This document shows positions 50,928-61,975 of a DNA stretch of 64,000 nucleotides, piece by piece. The notes beneath the pieces are model-generated. The model ran no database searches. It was not told where the DNA came from and was given only the letters and a program-made list of their open reading frames with translations. The DNA is taken from NCBI GenBank assembly GCA_051016205.1, contig CP136534.1, positions 2,542,001 through 2,606,000 on the forward strand. The letters are read 5' to 3'. The first letter of the stretch is position 1. Each line of letters begins with the position of its first letter. The stretch is from Acuticoccus sp051016205. GTDB taxonomy: Bacteria > Pseudomonadota > Alphaproteobacteria > Rhizobiales > Amorphaceae. Made by a program: the position numbers and the translations under genes.

Positions 50928-51638
50928 ATGGTCGCGAAAGGCGAAGGCAGCCGCTGCTACGACGCGCTGAAAGCGCTGCTCCTTGACGGCGAGATCGCCA
51001 TGGGAACGCGCTTGACGGAAGCCGACCTTGCAGCGCGCCTCGGTTCCTCACGCACACCCATTCGCGAGGCACTGCGCCGCCTTCACGCGGAAGGCTTCAT
51101 CGAGTTTTCGGCCAACAAAGGCTACGCTGCGGCCTCCTACACCACCGACACGGTGCGTGAGATCTATCACTGCCGCGCCCTCATCGAGAGCGAGGCGGTC
51201 CGTCTTGCCGCTCACGCAGGCCTTCCATCCGAGACGCGGATAGCGCTTGAAGCCATCGTTGACGAGACCGAAGACCTTTTCGGCAAAGAGCATGACCCCG
51301 CCACGGTGCGCGAGCGCTTCCTCGCCCTCAACAACCGCTTCCACAGGGAGCTTTATGAGGCCTGCCCCAACCGCACCCTTCTGGCACTGGTGAAGCGCAC
51401 ATCGGCCATTCCGCGCACCATCCGCCACTATTTCCACTTTGACGATTCAGAGGTGCGACGCAGCCACGATCAGCATCGCGCCATCCTACGGGCCATCACC
51501 CTTGGCGATGCCGAGCGTGCCGCCGCCCTCATGCGCGAGCACATCTGGTCCGCCAAAGACAGGATGATCGCAAGCCCAAATACAGCCCCTGCCTACGGCA
51601 CCGCGCCCAACCACGAACTCCAGTGGGCCACCTTCTGA
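50928..51638 (+). CDS. GntR-family regulator with FCD domain
   Basis: A 236-residue regulator. The winged helix-turn-helix at 5-70 has LTEADLAARLGSSRTPIREALRRLHAEGFIEF. The FCD ligand-binding domain (about 85-210) has EIYHCRALIESEAVRLAA, NNRFHRELYEAC and HDQHRAILRAITLGDAERAAALMREHI, with the metal-binding histidines. FCD regulators usually sense carboxylic acids. It is the first gene of the nitrile/amide operon and is probably its repressor, released by a pathway acid. Confidence 0.93.
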   Translation: MVAKGEGSRCYDALKALLLDGEIAMGTRLTEADLAARLGSSRTPIREALRRLHAEGFIEFSANKGYAAASYTTDTVREIYHCRALIESEAVRLAAHAGLPSETRIALEAIVDETEDLFGKEHDPATVRERFLALNNRFHRELYEACPNRTLLALVKRTSAIPRTIRHYFHFDDSEVRRSHDQHRAILRAITLGDAERAAALMREHIWSAKDRMIASPNTAPAYGTAPNHELQWATF

Positions 51639-51670
51639 CGGCCACAAGAAAGACCCTTGAGGGAGACACC

Positions 51671-52753
51671 ATGACCGACAATCCGCGCAAGACCACCACA
51701 AAAGGCCGCCTCAACAGGCGCGTGTTCCTGGCCTCCACCGCTGCAGCAGGCGCCGCCCTTGCCGCACCCTGGGTCACCACAAAAGCCCGCGCAGCAGGCT
51801 CCATCAACGTCATCTTGAATCAGGGCCTCCTCGCCAAACTGTGGGTCGACGAGCTTCACCCTGCGTTCGAGAAAGAGACAGGCGCCAGCGTCAACGTCCA
51901 GCAGTCGGTGACCTCCAACATGCTCGCCATGTTGAAGACCCAGAAGGACAATCCCCCCGATCTGATGCAGTTCTCAGAGGCTGGCGTCTTCGTTGCTGCC
52001 GATGAGGGGCTCCTCCGCCAGTATAAGACCGCCAACATCCCGAATTTCGCCAAACTGCGCCCCGCATTCAACATGGCGGACGACTACTCGGCCGGGTGCG
52101 TGGATGCCATGCACACCATCTTCTACAACACCAACCGCGTGTCCGAAGGGCCCGATGCTTGGGCCGACCTGTGGCAAAGCGAAAACAAGGGCCGCATCGC
52201 CATTCCGCCTGTCACCTGGAACAGCGGCGTGCGCATGGTGACCACAGCCGCGCAGATCGCCACCGGCAAGCCTCTGCAAGAGGCCCAGTACGACATTGAC
52301 GCTGGCATCGCCAAACTGGCCGAGCTGAAGGACAACGGCGTTGAGGTCTACACCGGCGCGCCCCAGGCGATTCAAATGGTGCAGAGCGGCCAGGTGCCCC
52401 TGGTGCCGTTCTACGGTGTCTTCATCAACCCGTTGATTGCAAAGGGCGCGCCCCTTGCCCCCGCGACGGAACTTGCCGAGGGCAAGCATGGCGAAATCGT
52501 CGGCCTCAACATGCCCACCAACGCCCCCAACGCTGAGTTGGCCGAGGTCTACGTGAACATGAGCCTGTCTACCGAATTCCAGAAGAAGATCGACAGCACT
52601 CTTCACGCCCTTGCCGGCAACAGCGAGGTGGATCCGTCCGCGCGCACGCTGGAGCTCGTCGGCCCCCCTGGCAACACCACCTATGCGGACTGGCGCTTCC
52701 TGTCGGAAAACCGCCCGATGATCACCGAGAAGTGGAACGAGGTCTTCGGCTGA
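51671..52753 (+). CDS. Spermidine/putrescine-type ABC transporter substrate-binding protein, Tat signal
   Basis: A 360-residue periplasmic protein of the PotD/family 1 type. The N-terminus has a twin-arginine signal (GRLNRRVFLASTAAAGAALAAP) with cleavage near ARAAG. The mature part contains INVILNQGLLAKLWVDELHPAFEKETGASV and NPPDLMQFSEAG. It is first of four ABC genes that lead into the nitrile-hydratase genes, which suggests that it binds the nitrile or amide substrate. ATG 51671 follows GAGGGAGA. Confidence 0.9.
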   Translation: MTDNPRKTTTKGRLNRRVFLASTAAAGAALAAPWVTTKARAAGSINVILNQGLLAKLWVDELHPAFEKETGASVNVQQSVTSNMLAMLKTQKDNPPDLMQFSEAGVFVAADEGLLRQYKTANIPNFAKLRPAFNMADDYSAGCVDAMHTIFYNTNRVSEGPDAWADLWQSENKGRIAIPPVTWNSGVRMVTTAAQIATGKPLQEAQYDIDAGIAKLAELKDNGVEVYTGAPQAIQMVQSGQVPLVPFYGVFINPLIAKGAPLAPATELAEGKHGEIVGLNMPTNAPNAELAEVYVNMSLSTEFQKKIDSTLHALAGNSEVDPSARTLELVGPPGNTTYADWRFLSENRPMITEKWNEVFG

Positions 52754-52760
52754 TCGGGCG

Positions 52761-53660
52761 ATGACGAACGGGGTGACCACGGCGGTGAGACCGCAAAGCA
52801 CGGATTGGGGGCGGCGCTACGGCCCGGCCCTTCTCCTGCTGGCGCCGCTCATTGGCTTTTTGGCGGTCTTCTACATCATCCCCTTCGCGGGGATGGTGGG
52901 GGAGAGCTTGACCCATTGGTCGGGCGATCCCGACCCCGGACCCGCCCCGACCCTTTACCAGTACGCCAAAACGTTTGAGAGCAACCGTGCGCTCGGCGCC
53001 ATCCTCCGCACGTTCGAGATATCCGCCTACACCGTCCTCATCACATTCTTGATCAGCTACCCCATCGCGCTCTGGCTTTTGTTCGCCGGCCGCCGCGCAC
53101 GCGTGCTGGTGCTCCTCATCACCTTCGTGTCGCTGGGCTCAAGCCTGATCGTGCGCAACTACGGCTGGCTTGTGGTGCTGGCCGATGCGGGGCCGGTCAA
53201 CATCGTCCTGCAACGGCTCGGGCTGATCGAGTTTCCCTTGCGCCTCACCTACACCAAGGGCGCCATCGTTACCGCACTCGTGCACTATGCGATGCCGTTC
53301 ATGATCCTTCCCATCTACGGCTCGCTCCTGCGCATCCCCCACTCCTACTGGGATGCCTCCAAGTCGTTGGGGGGAGGGGACTTTCGCACCCTGTGGCGCA
53401 TCATCTTGCCGCTTTCCATGCCTGGGGTCTTCGGCGGGACCATGCTGGTCTTTGCCATCTCCATGAGTGCGTTCGTGACGCCCCTCATGCTGGGCTCGCC
53501 CTCCACCGCCATGGTCTCGCAGGTGGCGGCCGAACAGCTACTGGTGCAGCTCAATTTCGCCTGGGGCTCGGCCATCATCATGGCGCTGACGGTGATGACG
53601 CTTGTGGTGGTGTTCCTTTACGCCCTCCTCATCCGCAAGATTTTTCGGGTCGATGTCTGA
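52761..53660 (+). CDS. ABC transporter permease (PotB type)
   Basis: A 299-residue membrane protein with about six helices and the EAA-type loop SYWDASKSLGGGDFRTLWRIILPLSMPG near 195-220. It overlaps the next permease gene by 8 bases. It is the PotB-like subunit of the importer. Confidence 0.92.
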   Translation: MTNGVTTAVRPQSTDWGRRYGPALLLLAPLIGFLAVFYIIPFAGMVGESLTHWSGDPDPGPAPTLYQYAKTFESNRALGAILRTFEISAYTVLITFLISYPIALWLLFAGRRARVLVLLITFVSLGSSLIVRNYGWLVVLADAGPVNIVLQRLGLIEFPLRLTYTKGAIVTALVHYAMPFMILPIYGSLLRIPHSYWDASKSLGGGDFRTLWRIILPLSMPGVFGGTMLVFAISMSAFVTPLMLGSPSTAMVSQVAAEQLLVQLNFAWGSAIIMALTVMTLVVVFLYALLIRKIFRVDV

Positions 53661-54453
53661 GGGCTCGCTCACCCGCATCACGGTGACGGTGGTGGCATGG
53701 CTTGCCATCGCCTTCATGGTGTTCCCCGTCATCTTGACGGCTGTGGTGTCGCTGAACGCCTCTTTCTTCATCGAGTTTCCGCCAAAAGCCCTGTCGCTCC
53801 AGTGGTATGAGAACATCGGCGCTATCCACAGGATCGGCGAGGCGACGCTCGTCTCCTTTACCGTGGCAGTGGCGTCTGCGGCCGTTGCCTGCCTGCTTGC
53901 CCTCGGGGCGGCCCTTGCCATTGCCCGCCACCCTTTGCCTGGCAAACCTGTGGTGACAGCCTTTTTGTTGTCGCCCATCACTGTGCCCATGGTGGCGATC
54001 GGCATTGCGCTGGTGCAGTTCTTCATCGTCATCGGCGCCGCCTTCACCTGGTGGAGCCTTGTGGTGGGCCACATCGTGTTGGTGATCGCCTACCCCGTGC
54101 GCACACTGGTCGCAGCACTCACATTGTCCGACACCTCGCTGGAGGATGCTGCGCGCTCCCTCGGCGCCTCGCGCTGGCGGGCCTTTCGCACCGTGACACT
54201 GCCGCAGCTGAAGCCTGGCCTGGTGTCGGGCTTCCTGTTCGCCTTCCTGATCAGCTTCGACAACTATCCGATTAGCGTCTTTTTGGTGCGCGGCGACCTC
54301 ACCACCATGCCCATCGAGGTGTTCAACTACATCTCCAACAACTTCGACCCGACGCCGGCGGCCTTCTCCACCGTCTACATCGTGGTCGTCAGCATTTTGA
54401 TTGCGCTCGCCGAATGGCGTTACCGCATCATGTCCCTGTCCATCCCACGATGA
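53653..54453 (+). CDS. ABC transporter permease (PotC type)
   Basis: A 266-residue membrane protein with about six helices and the EAA loop LEDAARSLGASRWRAFRTVTLPQLKPG near 165-190. ATG 53653 overlaps the first permease. It is the PotC-like partner and its second half reads SFDNYPISVFLVRGD, typical of this group. Confidence 0.92.
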   Translation: MSEGSLTRITVTVVAWLAIAFMVFPVILTAVVSLNASFFIEFPPKALSLQWYENIGAIHRIGEATLVSFTVAVASAAVACLLALGAALAIARHPLPGKPVVTAFLLSPITVPMVAIGIALVQFFIVIGAAFTWWSLVVGHIVLVIAYPVRTLVAALTLSDTSLEDAARSLGASRWRAFRTVTLPQLKPGLVSGFLFAFLISFDNYPISVFLVRGDLTTMPIEVFNYISNNFDPTPAAFSTVYIVVVSILIALAEWRYRIMSLSIPR

Positions 54454-54466
54454 TGAGGCTCTGACC

Positions 54467-55549
54467 GTGGCGCGGCTTGAATTGGATCATGTGGATGTTT
54501 GGCTCGGCGGCCAGCACATCCTGCGCGACCTCTCTCTCACGGTGGAGGAGGGGGAGTGTCTGGCCCTCCTGGGCCCCTCAGGCTGCGGCAAGACCACAAC
54601 GTTGCGCACCGTCGCAGGCTTCGTGCGCCCCGGCGCTGGCGAGGTACGCATTGCCGGCCAGTCCATCGGCCGCACACCGCCCAACAAGCGCAATGTGGGC
54701 ATCGTCTTCCAGGACTATGCCCTCTTCCCCCACATGACCGTCGGCCAGAACGTTGCCTACGGCCTTGAGATGCGCCGCACCCCCGCTGCCGAGATCGATG
54801 TGCGGGTGAAGGAAGCCCTCGCCCTCGTCCGCCTTGCCGACTATGTCGAGCGCTACCCCACGCAGTTGTCGGGCGGCCAGAAGCAGCGCGTGGCGCTCGC
54901 CAGAGCCACCGTCATCCGCCCCGATATCTTGCTACTCGACGAACCCCTCGGGGCCCTGGACCGCAAACTGCGCGACACCATGCAGGTGGAACTGAAGCAG
55001 CTCCAGCGGCGCCTTGGGATCACCACCATCATCGTCACCCACGACCAGGAAGAGGCGCTCAGCCTGTCGGACAGGATTGCCGTCATGTTCGAGGGCCGCC
55101 TCACCGCACTCGGCACCCCCGAAAGCCTTTATGAAGGTCCGCCGTCGGTGAAGGTGATGGAGTTCCTCGGCGCCTCCAACACCTTGGAGGGGACGGTGGA
55201 GCGAGACGGCGAGCACACCGCCGTTGCCTGCGCAGCCGGCGTCAACCTTCCCGTTGCATGGAGCCATGCGGCGGCCGGTGAGACCGTGCGCCTTGGCATC
55301 CGCCCCGAACATATCGCGCTCGAGGCGGCTGAGGGCGCCCACACCGTTCCCTGCACCATCGAAGAGGTGGTTTATAAGGGCGCGGCGGTGGACGTGTTCG
55401 TCAACGGCCCTGCGGCCATGCGCTTCCACGTCAACACCGTACCGGCGCGCCTTCACGATGCCGGCCTGTCCCGCGGGGACACGGTGCACCTGTCGCTGCC
55501 GGCACGCCATCTCATCAAACTGTCAGAGCACGAGGGGGCCCACCCATGA
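54467..55549 (+). CDS. ABC transporter ATP-binding protein (PotA type)
   Basis: A 360-residue ATPase with Walker A GPSGCGKTT, Q-loop VFQDYALFPHMT, signature LSGGQKQR, Walker B ILLLDEPLGALD, switch VTHDQEE, and a TOBE-type C-terminal domain (about 275-350). GTG 54467 follows a GAGG site 14 bases after the permease stop. Its stop overlaps the first hydratase gene (ATGA). Confidence 0.93.
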   Translation: MARLELDHVDVWLGGQHILRDLSLTVEEGECLALLGPSGCGKTTTLRTVAGFVRPGAGEVRIAGQSIGRTPPNKRNVGIVFQDYALFPHMTVGQNVAYGLEMRRTPAAEIDVRVKEALALVRLADYVERYPTQLSGGQKQRVALARATVIRPDILLLDEPLGALDRKLRDTMQVELKQLQRRLGITTIIVTHDQEEALSLSDRIAVMFEGRLTALGTPESLYEGPPSVKVMEFLGASNTLEGTVERDGEHTAVACAAGVNLPVAWSHAAAGETVRLGIRPEHIALEAAEGAHTVPCTIEEVVYKGAAVDVFVNGPAAMRFHVNTVPARLHDAGLSRGDTVHLSLPARHLIKLSEHEGAHP

Positions 55550-55875
55550 GTGAGAATGCACAGGCGGTTCACGATGTGGGGGGCCGCGAGGGCGGTGCCC
55601 TCAACCGCACCGAACCCCCCGAGACTCAGTTTCAAAAGCGTGTCGATGCCCTCTTGATGCTCATGGTCGGCCCCAAAGTGGGTGCCTTCAAGGTGGATGC
55701 TCTGCGCCGCATGGTGGAGAGCAACTCGCCCCAGGATTACGCCAATCTTGGCTATTACGAGAAGTGGATCCGCGCCATCCGCGATCTTCTGTTGGAGCAG
55801 GAGATGATCACCGCGGATGAACTCGACGAAAAACTTGCCGATGTGCGCCGCCGCATGGAGGCCGGCCATGGGTGA
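55546..55875 (+). CDS. Nitrile hydratase/thiocyanate hydrolase beta subunit, N-terminal half
   Basis: A 109-residue protein matching the N-terminal half of the nitrile hydratase beta subunit: HDVGGREGG (typical HDxGG start), FKVDALRRMVESNSPQDYANLGYYEKWIRAIRDLLLEQEMITADEL. In classic nitrile hydratase this is fused to the C-terminal half, but here the next gene carries it. Thiocyanate hydrolase (scnB-scnA-scnC) and toyocamycin nitrile hydratase also have three subunits. It overlaps the ATPase gene and the next gene. Activator proteins of the enzyme share this fold, so an activator role cannot be excluded. Confidence 0.8.
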   Translation: MSENAQAVHDVGGREGGALNRTEPPETQFQKRVDALLMLMVGPKVGAFKVDALRRMVESNSPQDYANLGYYEKWIRAIRDLLLEQEMITADELDEKLADVRRRMEAGHG

Positions 55876-56161
55876 GCCGCGCTACAGGCCCGGCATGAAG
55901 GTGCGCGTCAACGTTCAGCCGCCGGAGGCCCACTGCCGCACGCCCTACTATCTGCGCGGCAAAACGGGGACGGTGACGGAGATTGCCGGCATCTACCCCA
56001 ACCCCTCGAAGCTTGCCTTCCACAAGCCCGGCCTTCCCAAGATCCCCCTCTACAGGGTGCGCTTTGCCCAGACGGACGTCTGGCAAGGGGCTGAGGCTGG
56101 CGGCGACACTGTCATGGCCGACCTTTACGAACACTGGCTGAGCCCTGAGGAGGGCGCCTGA
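55868..56161 (+). CDS. Nitrile hydratase/thiocyanate hydrolase beta subunit, C-terminal half
   Basis: A 97-residue SH3-like beta-barrel domain: YRPGMKVRVNVQPPEAHCRTPYYLRGKTGTVTEIAG and YRVRFAQTDVWQG, matching the C-terminal half of nitrile hydratase beta and ScnA. ATG 55868 overlaps the previous stop by 8 bases and its stop is 1 base before the alpha gene. It contributes to the active-site pocket in the complex. Confidence 0.85.
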   Translation: MGEPRYRPGMKVRVNVQPPEAHCRTPYYLRGKTGTVTEIAGIYPNPSKLAFHKPGLPKIPLYRVRFAQTDVWQGAEAGGDTVMADLYEHWLSPEEGA

Positions 56162-56162
56162 C

Positions 56163-56813
56163 ATGGCCCACGATCACACCCACGACCACGATCACGCCCC
56201 CATCGAGGAGGCCGCAGGCGCCCCAACGGACGATGAGATCCTTGAGGCAGCACTGCGCGAACTCCTCATTGAGAAAGACATCATCAGCGCCGAGGACGTT
56301 CACAGGCAGATCGACGCCATGGACAGCCGCAACCCCGCCCTCGGCGCCAAGGTGGTGGCCCGCGCCTGGCAGGACGAAGCCTTCAAGGCCCGCCTCATGG
56401 AAGACCCCTTGCCCACCATCCAGGACGCCCTTGGTGTGGACATGACAACGCCCCTTGAACTGGTGGTTCTGGAGAACACCGACGAGGTCCACAACGTCGT
56501 CGTGTGCACCTTGTGCTCGTGCTACCCGCGGATGCTCCTGGGCATTCCGCCGGCCTGGTACAAATCCGTTGCCTACCGCGCCCGTGTGGTGCGCGAACCG
56601 CGGGCGGTGCTTGAAGAGTTCGGTGTCTCTTTGCCCGAGACCACCGAAGTCAGGGTCAACGACTCCACCGCGGACCTGCGCTACCTCGTTCTGCCAAAGC
56701 GCCCCGCGGGGACCGAGGGCTGGAGCGAGGATGACCTTGCAGCCCTCGTCACGCGCGACGCCATGGTGGGCACCGCCATCCCCCGCGTTTCAGGAAAGGA
56801 AAGCCATGCTTGA
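56163..56813 (+). CDS. nthA: Nitrile hydratase alpha subunit (or thiocyanate hydrolase gamma), cobalt type
   Basis: A 216-residue catalytic subunit. A His-rich N-terminus (MAHDHTHDHDH) precedes the conserved fold. The metal site is V-C115-T-L-C118-S-C120, where Thr (not Ser) between the cysteines indicates the cobalt type. The tail LGIPPAWYKSVAYRARVVREPRAVLEEFGV and RYLVLPKRPAGTEGWSEDDLAALVTRDAM is the family signature. It hydrates nitriles to amides, or hydrolyses thiocyanate in the related enzyme. No cobalt activator gene is next to it. It overlaps the lyase gene by 8 bases. Confidence 0.9.
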   Translation: MAHDHTHDHDHAPIEEAAGAPTDDEILEAALRELLIEKDIISAEDVHRQIDAMDSRNPALGAKVVARAWQDEAFKARLMEDPLPTIQDALGVDMTTPLELVVLENTDEVHNVVVCTLCSCYPRMLLGIPPAWYKSVAYRARVVREPRAVLEEFGVSLPETTEVRVNDSTADLRYLVLPKRPAGTEGWSEDDLAALVTRDAMVGTAIPRVSGKESHA

Positions 56814-57681
56814 CCGTGCCAATGGGCGAAAGGCTTTGCGCGCACGCCTTGAAGCGCGCGACACCGTTCTCGCCCCAGGTGTGTTCGACCTGATCTCTGC
56901 CCGCATTGCCGATCAGGCAGGGTTTTCCGCCCTCTACATGACAGGATACGGCATCGCCGCCTCCCACCTTGGCCTGCCTGACGCGGGCCTTGCCACCTAT
57001 TCGGACATGGTGGACAGGGTGGAGCGCCTGGCCGAACGCTGCATCACCCCCCTCATCGCCGATGGGGACACGGGCTATGGCGGTGCCCTCAATGTTCGCC
57101 ACACCGTGCGCGGATACGAGCGTGCAGGAGCCGCCGGCATCCAGCTGGAAGACCAGGTATTTCCCAAAAAGTGCGGCCACACCCTCGGCCGCCAGGTGAT
57201 CCCCCTTGAGGACGCCGTCACCAAAATCAAGGTGGCCGTGGACAGCCGGCTCGATGAGGACTTCCTCATCATCGCCCGCACCGATGCGCGGACCGCCCAC
57301 GGCCTTGATGCCGCCTTGGAACGGGCCGCGGCTTTCCGCGAGGCCGGCGCTGATGTGATCTTCGTGGAATCGCCTGAATCCCAGGACGAGATGGCATGCA
57401 TCACTACCCACTTCGACTGCCCCCTTGTCGCCAACATGGTGGAAGGCGGCCGCACGCCCGTCCTTTCCATCGACGAATTGAAGGCTCTCGGTTTCGCGCT
57501 CGCCATCTTCCCGGCAACGGCCTTCCTCGCCGCATCCAAAACCCTTTCCCACGTCTACGGCACCCTTGCCGAAAAAGGCTCCAGCGCGTCGTTGGAAAAT
57601 CAGCTGGATGATTTCGACGCCTTCAGCCGGATGATCGGCTTTGAAGACGTGTGGGACTTCGACAAGCGCTACGGCACATGA
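56806..57681 (+). CDS. Isocitrate lyase/PEP mutase-family carbon-carbon lyase
   Basis: A 291-residue TIM-barrel protein. It has DGDTGYGG (86-93) at the magnesium/substrate loop, and the gating-loop motif KKCGH with Cys123, which marks C-C lyases (isocitrate, methylisocitrate, dimethylmalate lyase) rather than PEP mutase. Also present are ARTDART and AVFVESPESQDEM-like IFVESPES segments. It probably cleaves an alpha-hydroxy or branched dicarboxylic acid. It overlaps the hydratase alpha gene and the amidase gene, so it belongs to the same pathway. The substrate is unknown. Confidence 0.88.
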   Translation: MLDRANGRKALRARLEARDTVLAPGVFDLISARIADQAGFSALYMTGYGIAASHLGLPDAGLATYSDMVDRVERLAERCITPLIADGDTGYGGALNVRHTVRGYERAGAAGIQLEDQVFPKKCGHTLGRQVIPLEDAVTKIKVAVDSRLDEDFLIIARTDARTAHGLDAALERAAAFREAGADVIFVESPESQDEMACITTHFDCPLVANMVEGGRTPVLSIDELKALGFALAIFPATAFLAASKTLSHVYGTLAEKGSSASLENQLDDFDAFSRMIGFEDVWDFDKRYGT

Positions 57682-58337
57682 GCGTGGAAGGTCGCACCGA
57701 GAACTATCGCGGCGTGTTCGACAAGCGCGTTGGCTTCGGCACGCGCCCCTTGGTGTTGGTGGTGGATTTCATCAATGCCTACACCAAGGAGGGGTCACCC
57801 TTTTATGCCGAAGGGGTGGTCCACGCCGTCGCTCAGTCCGAGGACCTTGTGGCAGCTGCCCGCGCGTCGAAGGTGCCGGTGGTCTACACCAAAGTCCTCT
57901 TCCACGAGAGCGGGATGGACGGCGGCCACTTCGTGCGCAAAGTCCCCGCGCTGAAAAAACTGGTGGCAGGGGAGCCTTTGGCCGACATCGTCCCCTCGCT
58001 CGCGCCGCACCCCGGCGACCTGGTGCTGGTGAAGAACTACGCCAGCGCCTTCTTCGGCACCACGCTCGCCGCCACCATGACGGCAATGGGTGTGGACACG
58101 TTGATCCTGATCGGCTGTTCCACCAGTGGCTGTATCCGCGCCACGGCCGTGGACGGGATGCAATACGGTTTCCGCGTGATTGTGCCCGAAACCTGTGTGG
58201 GCGACAGGCACGACGACCCGCACAGCGCCAACCTCTTCGACATCAATGCCAAGTATGGGGATGTGTGCTCGCGGGAGGAGGTGATTGCCTACCTCAACGC
58301 CCGCAGTGCAACTTCAGGTGCTGCCGCTGGATCGTAG
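57678..58337 (+). CDS. Isochorismatase-fold amidohydrolase (N-carbamoylsarcosine amidase-like)
   Basis: A 219-residue cysteine hydrolase with the triad Asp30 (VVDFINAY), Lys119 (LVKNYASAFFGT) and Cys152 (GCSTSGCIRATAVDG). The spacing Lys-Cys (33) equals that of N-carbamoylsarcosine amidase and GCSTSGC is its signature. The family removes ammonia from amides such as carbamoylsarcosine, maleamate or nicotinamide. Following a nitrile hydratase it would hydrolyse the amide product. ATG overlaps the lyase stop (ATGA). Confidence 0.9.
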   Translation: MSVEGRTENYRGVFDKRVGFGTRPLVLVVDFINAYTKEGSPFYAEGVVHAVAQSEDLVAAARASKVPVVYTKVLFHESGMDGGHFVRKVPALKKLVAGEPLADIVPSLAPHPGDLVLVKNYASAFFGTTLAATMTAMGVDTLILIGCSTSGCIRATAVDGMQYGFRVIVPETCVGDRHDDPHSANLFDINAKYGDVCSREEVIAYLNARSATSGAAAGS

Positions 58338-58375
58338 CCGCGCTTAAAGCGCGTTTGCTAGGAACGCCCTAGTGG

Positions 58376-58846
58376 CTACACCGCAGATTGTGGAAGGAGC
58401 CTGCGCGGCCTCAGTGTGACGGTGGGACCTGCAGGAGTACGGATCAATTGAAGCCGGGGCTGTTCAAACCGGGTCGCGGGTTTACGCGAGGCCGCATTTG
58501 CCAGCGTGCCCCTTTCGTGAAGGAAGCCGCCGACGACGGCAAGGATCCCCCCAAGGGCCGCCATGGTAGAGGCAGCGCCCACGAAAACGCCCCCTGTGAA
58601 AGAGCCCGCGACAGCGAAGAAGATCACGAAAAAGCCAGCCAGCACGGCGTTCGAGCCCAGGGCCAGCATCCCGAAAACCATGCACATGACCGCGCAGATG
58701 ACGGACATCCACACCAACGCGATGGCCGCATCCAGCTCTGCGGCCGTGGCATTCACATCCACGGGCGCGAAGGACAGGGTGATGAGCGTAGCCAATATGG
58801 CCCCTATGCCCCCAACCACGCTCAGGATGGCTCCCAGTGCACGCAT
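58376..58846 (-). CDS. Small four-helix membrane protein, function unknown
   Basis: A 156-residue protein with about four hydrophobic helices (ALGAILSVVGGIGAILATLITLSF, IALVWMSVICAVMCMVFGMLAL, AVLAGFFVIFFAVAGSF, AALGGILAVVGGFL) and a basic C-terminal tail. ATG 58846 gives MRALGAILSV; upstream codons have no hydrophobic start. It resembles general DUF-type membrane proteins, but no family is recognised. It faces the nitrile operon convergently. Confidence 0.65.
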   Translation of the reverse strand: MRALGAILSVVGGIGAILATLITLSFAPVDVNATAAELDAAIALVWMSVICAVMCMVFGMLALGSNAVLAGFFVIFFAVAGSFTGGVFVGAASTMAALGGILAVVGGFLHERGTLANAASRKPATRFEQPRLQLIRTPAGPTVTLRPRRLLPQSAV

Positions 58847-59033
58847 GGCATCATCCCTCAAATTGAAAGCATGGGTCACTAAACCATAAGATGCTACTGA
58901 TGGGAACCCCAAGTTTTCGTTTGGTTGTGCCCTTGATCATTGCAACCGTGACCTGTGCCGTTCAGGCCTTAACGCACGAAGAAAGGAACGGTTCCCTACC
59001 CGTGGCGCCTCGTCGCAATTTTCCACTGCAACG

Positions 59034-59075
59034 AAAAAGCCCGCCTCACGCGTGCCAGCGGAGGCGGGCTTTTTT
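59034..59075. terminator. Bidirectional intrinsic terminator
   Basis: AAAAAGCCCGCCTC and GAGGCGGGCTTTTT form a 14-base perfect stem with a 13-base loop, with A and T runs on both sides. It can end clpB on the minus strand and any plus-strand transcript. Confidence 0.9.
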
Positions 59076-59134
59076 ATGGCCCTGACAGGTTGCCGTAGCG
59101 TTACGCCGCCGTGGATCCACAGCGGCGTGGCGGA

Positions 59135-61738
<2,604 letters not shown>

Positions 61739-61849
61739 AGGACCCCCTTACGCCAACGTCGAGCCATCGCTCCAACGAAGGTGGTTGGTTGAACACACGG
61801 CGCATAGTGCCGCCGTGGGCGCCGCCCATCGGGGCCGGCGCTACACAAG

Positions 61850-61879
61850 TAAATAGGTGTGATCGGGGGGGATCGTAAG
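61850..61879 (-). promoter_or_regulatory. Candidate RpoH (sigma-32) promoter of clpB
   Basis: On the minus strand, CTTA (61876-61879) and CCTATTTA (61850-61857) are separated by 18 bases. This is near the alphaproteobacterial heat-shock consensus CTTG-N17/18-CYTATNT. It lies 112-141 bases before the clpB start. Confidence 0.55.
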
Positions 61880-61975
61880 GACTGTCGGGCGTGTTGGGGG
61901 TCTGGTGAACCAGCCCACGCGACGGTTGCTCGGCCGAGGGGGGCTCGAACTTCACCAAGAAACAGGAGAGGCGCC

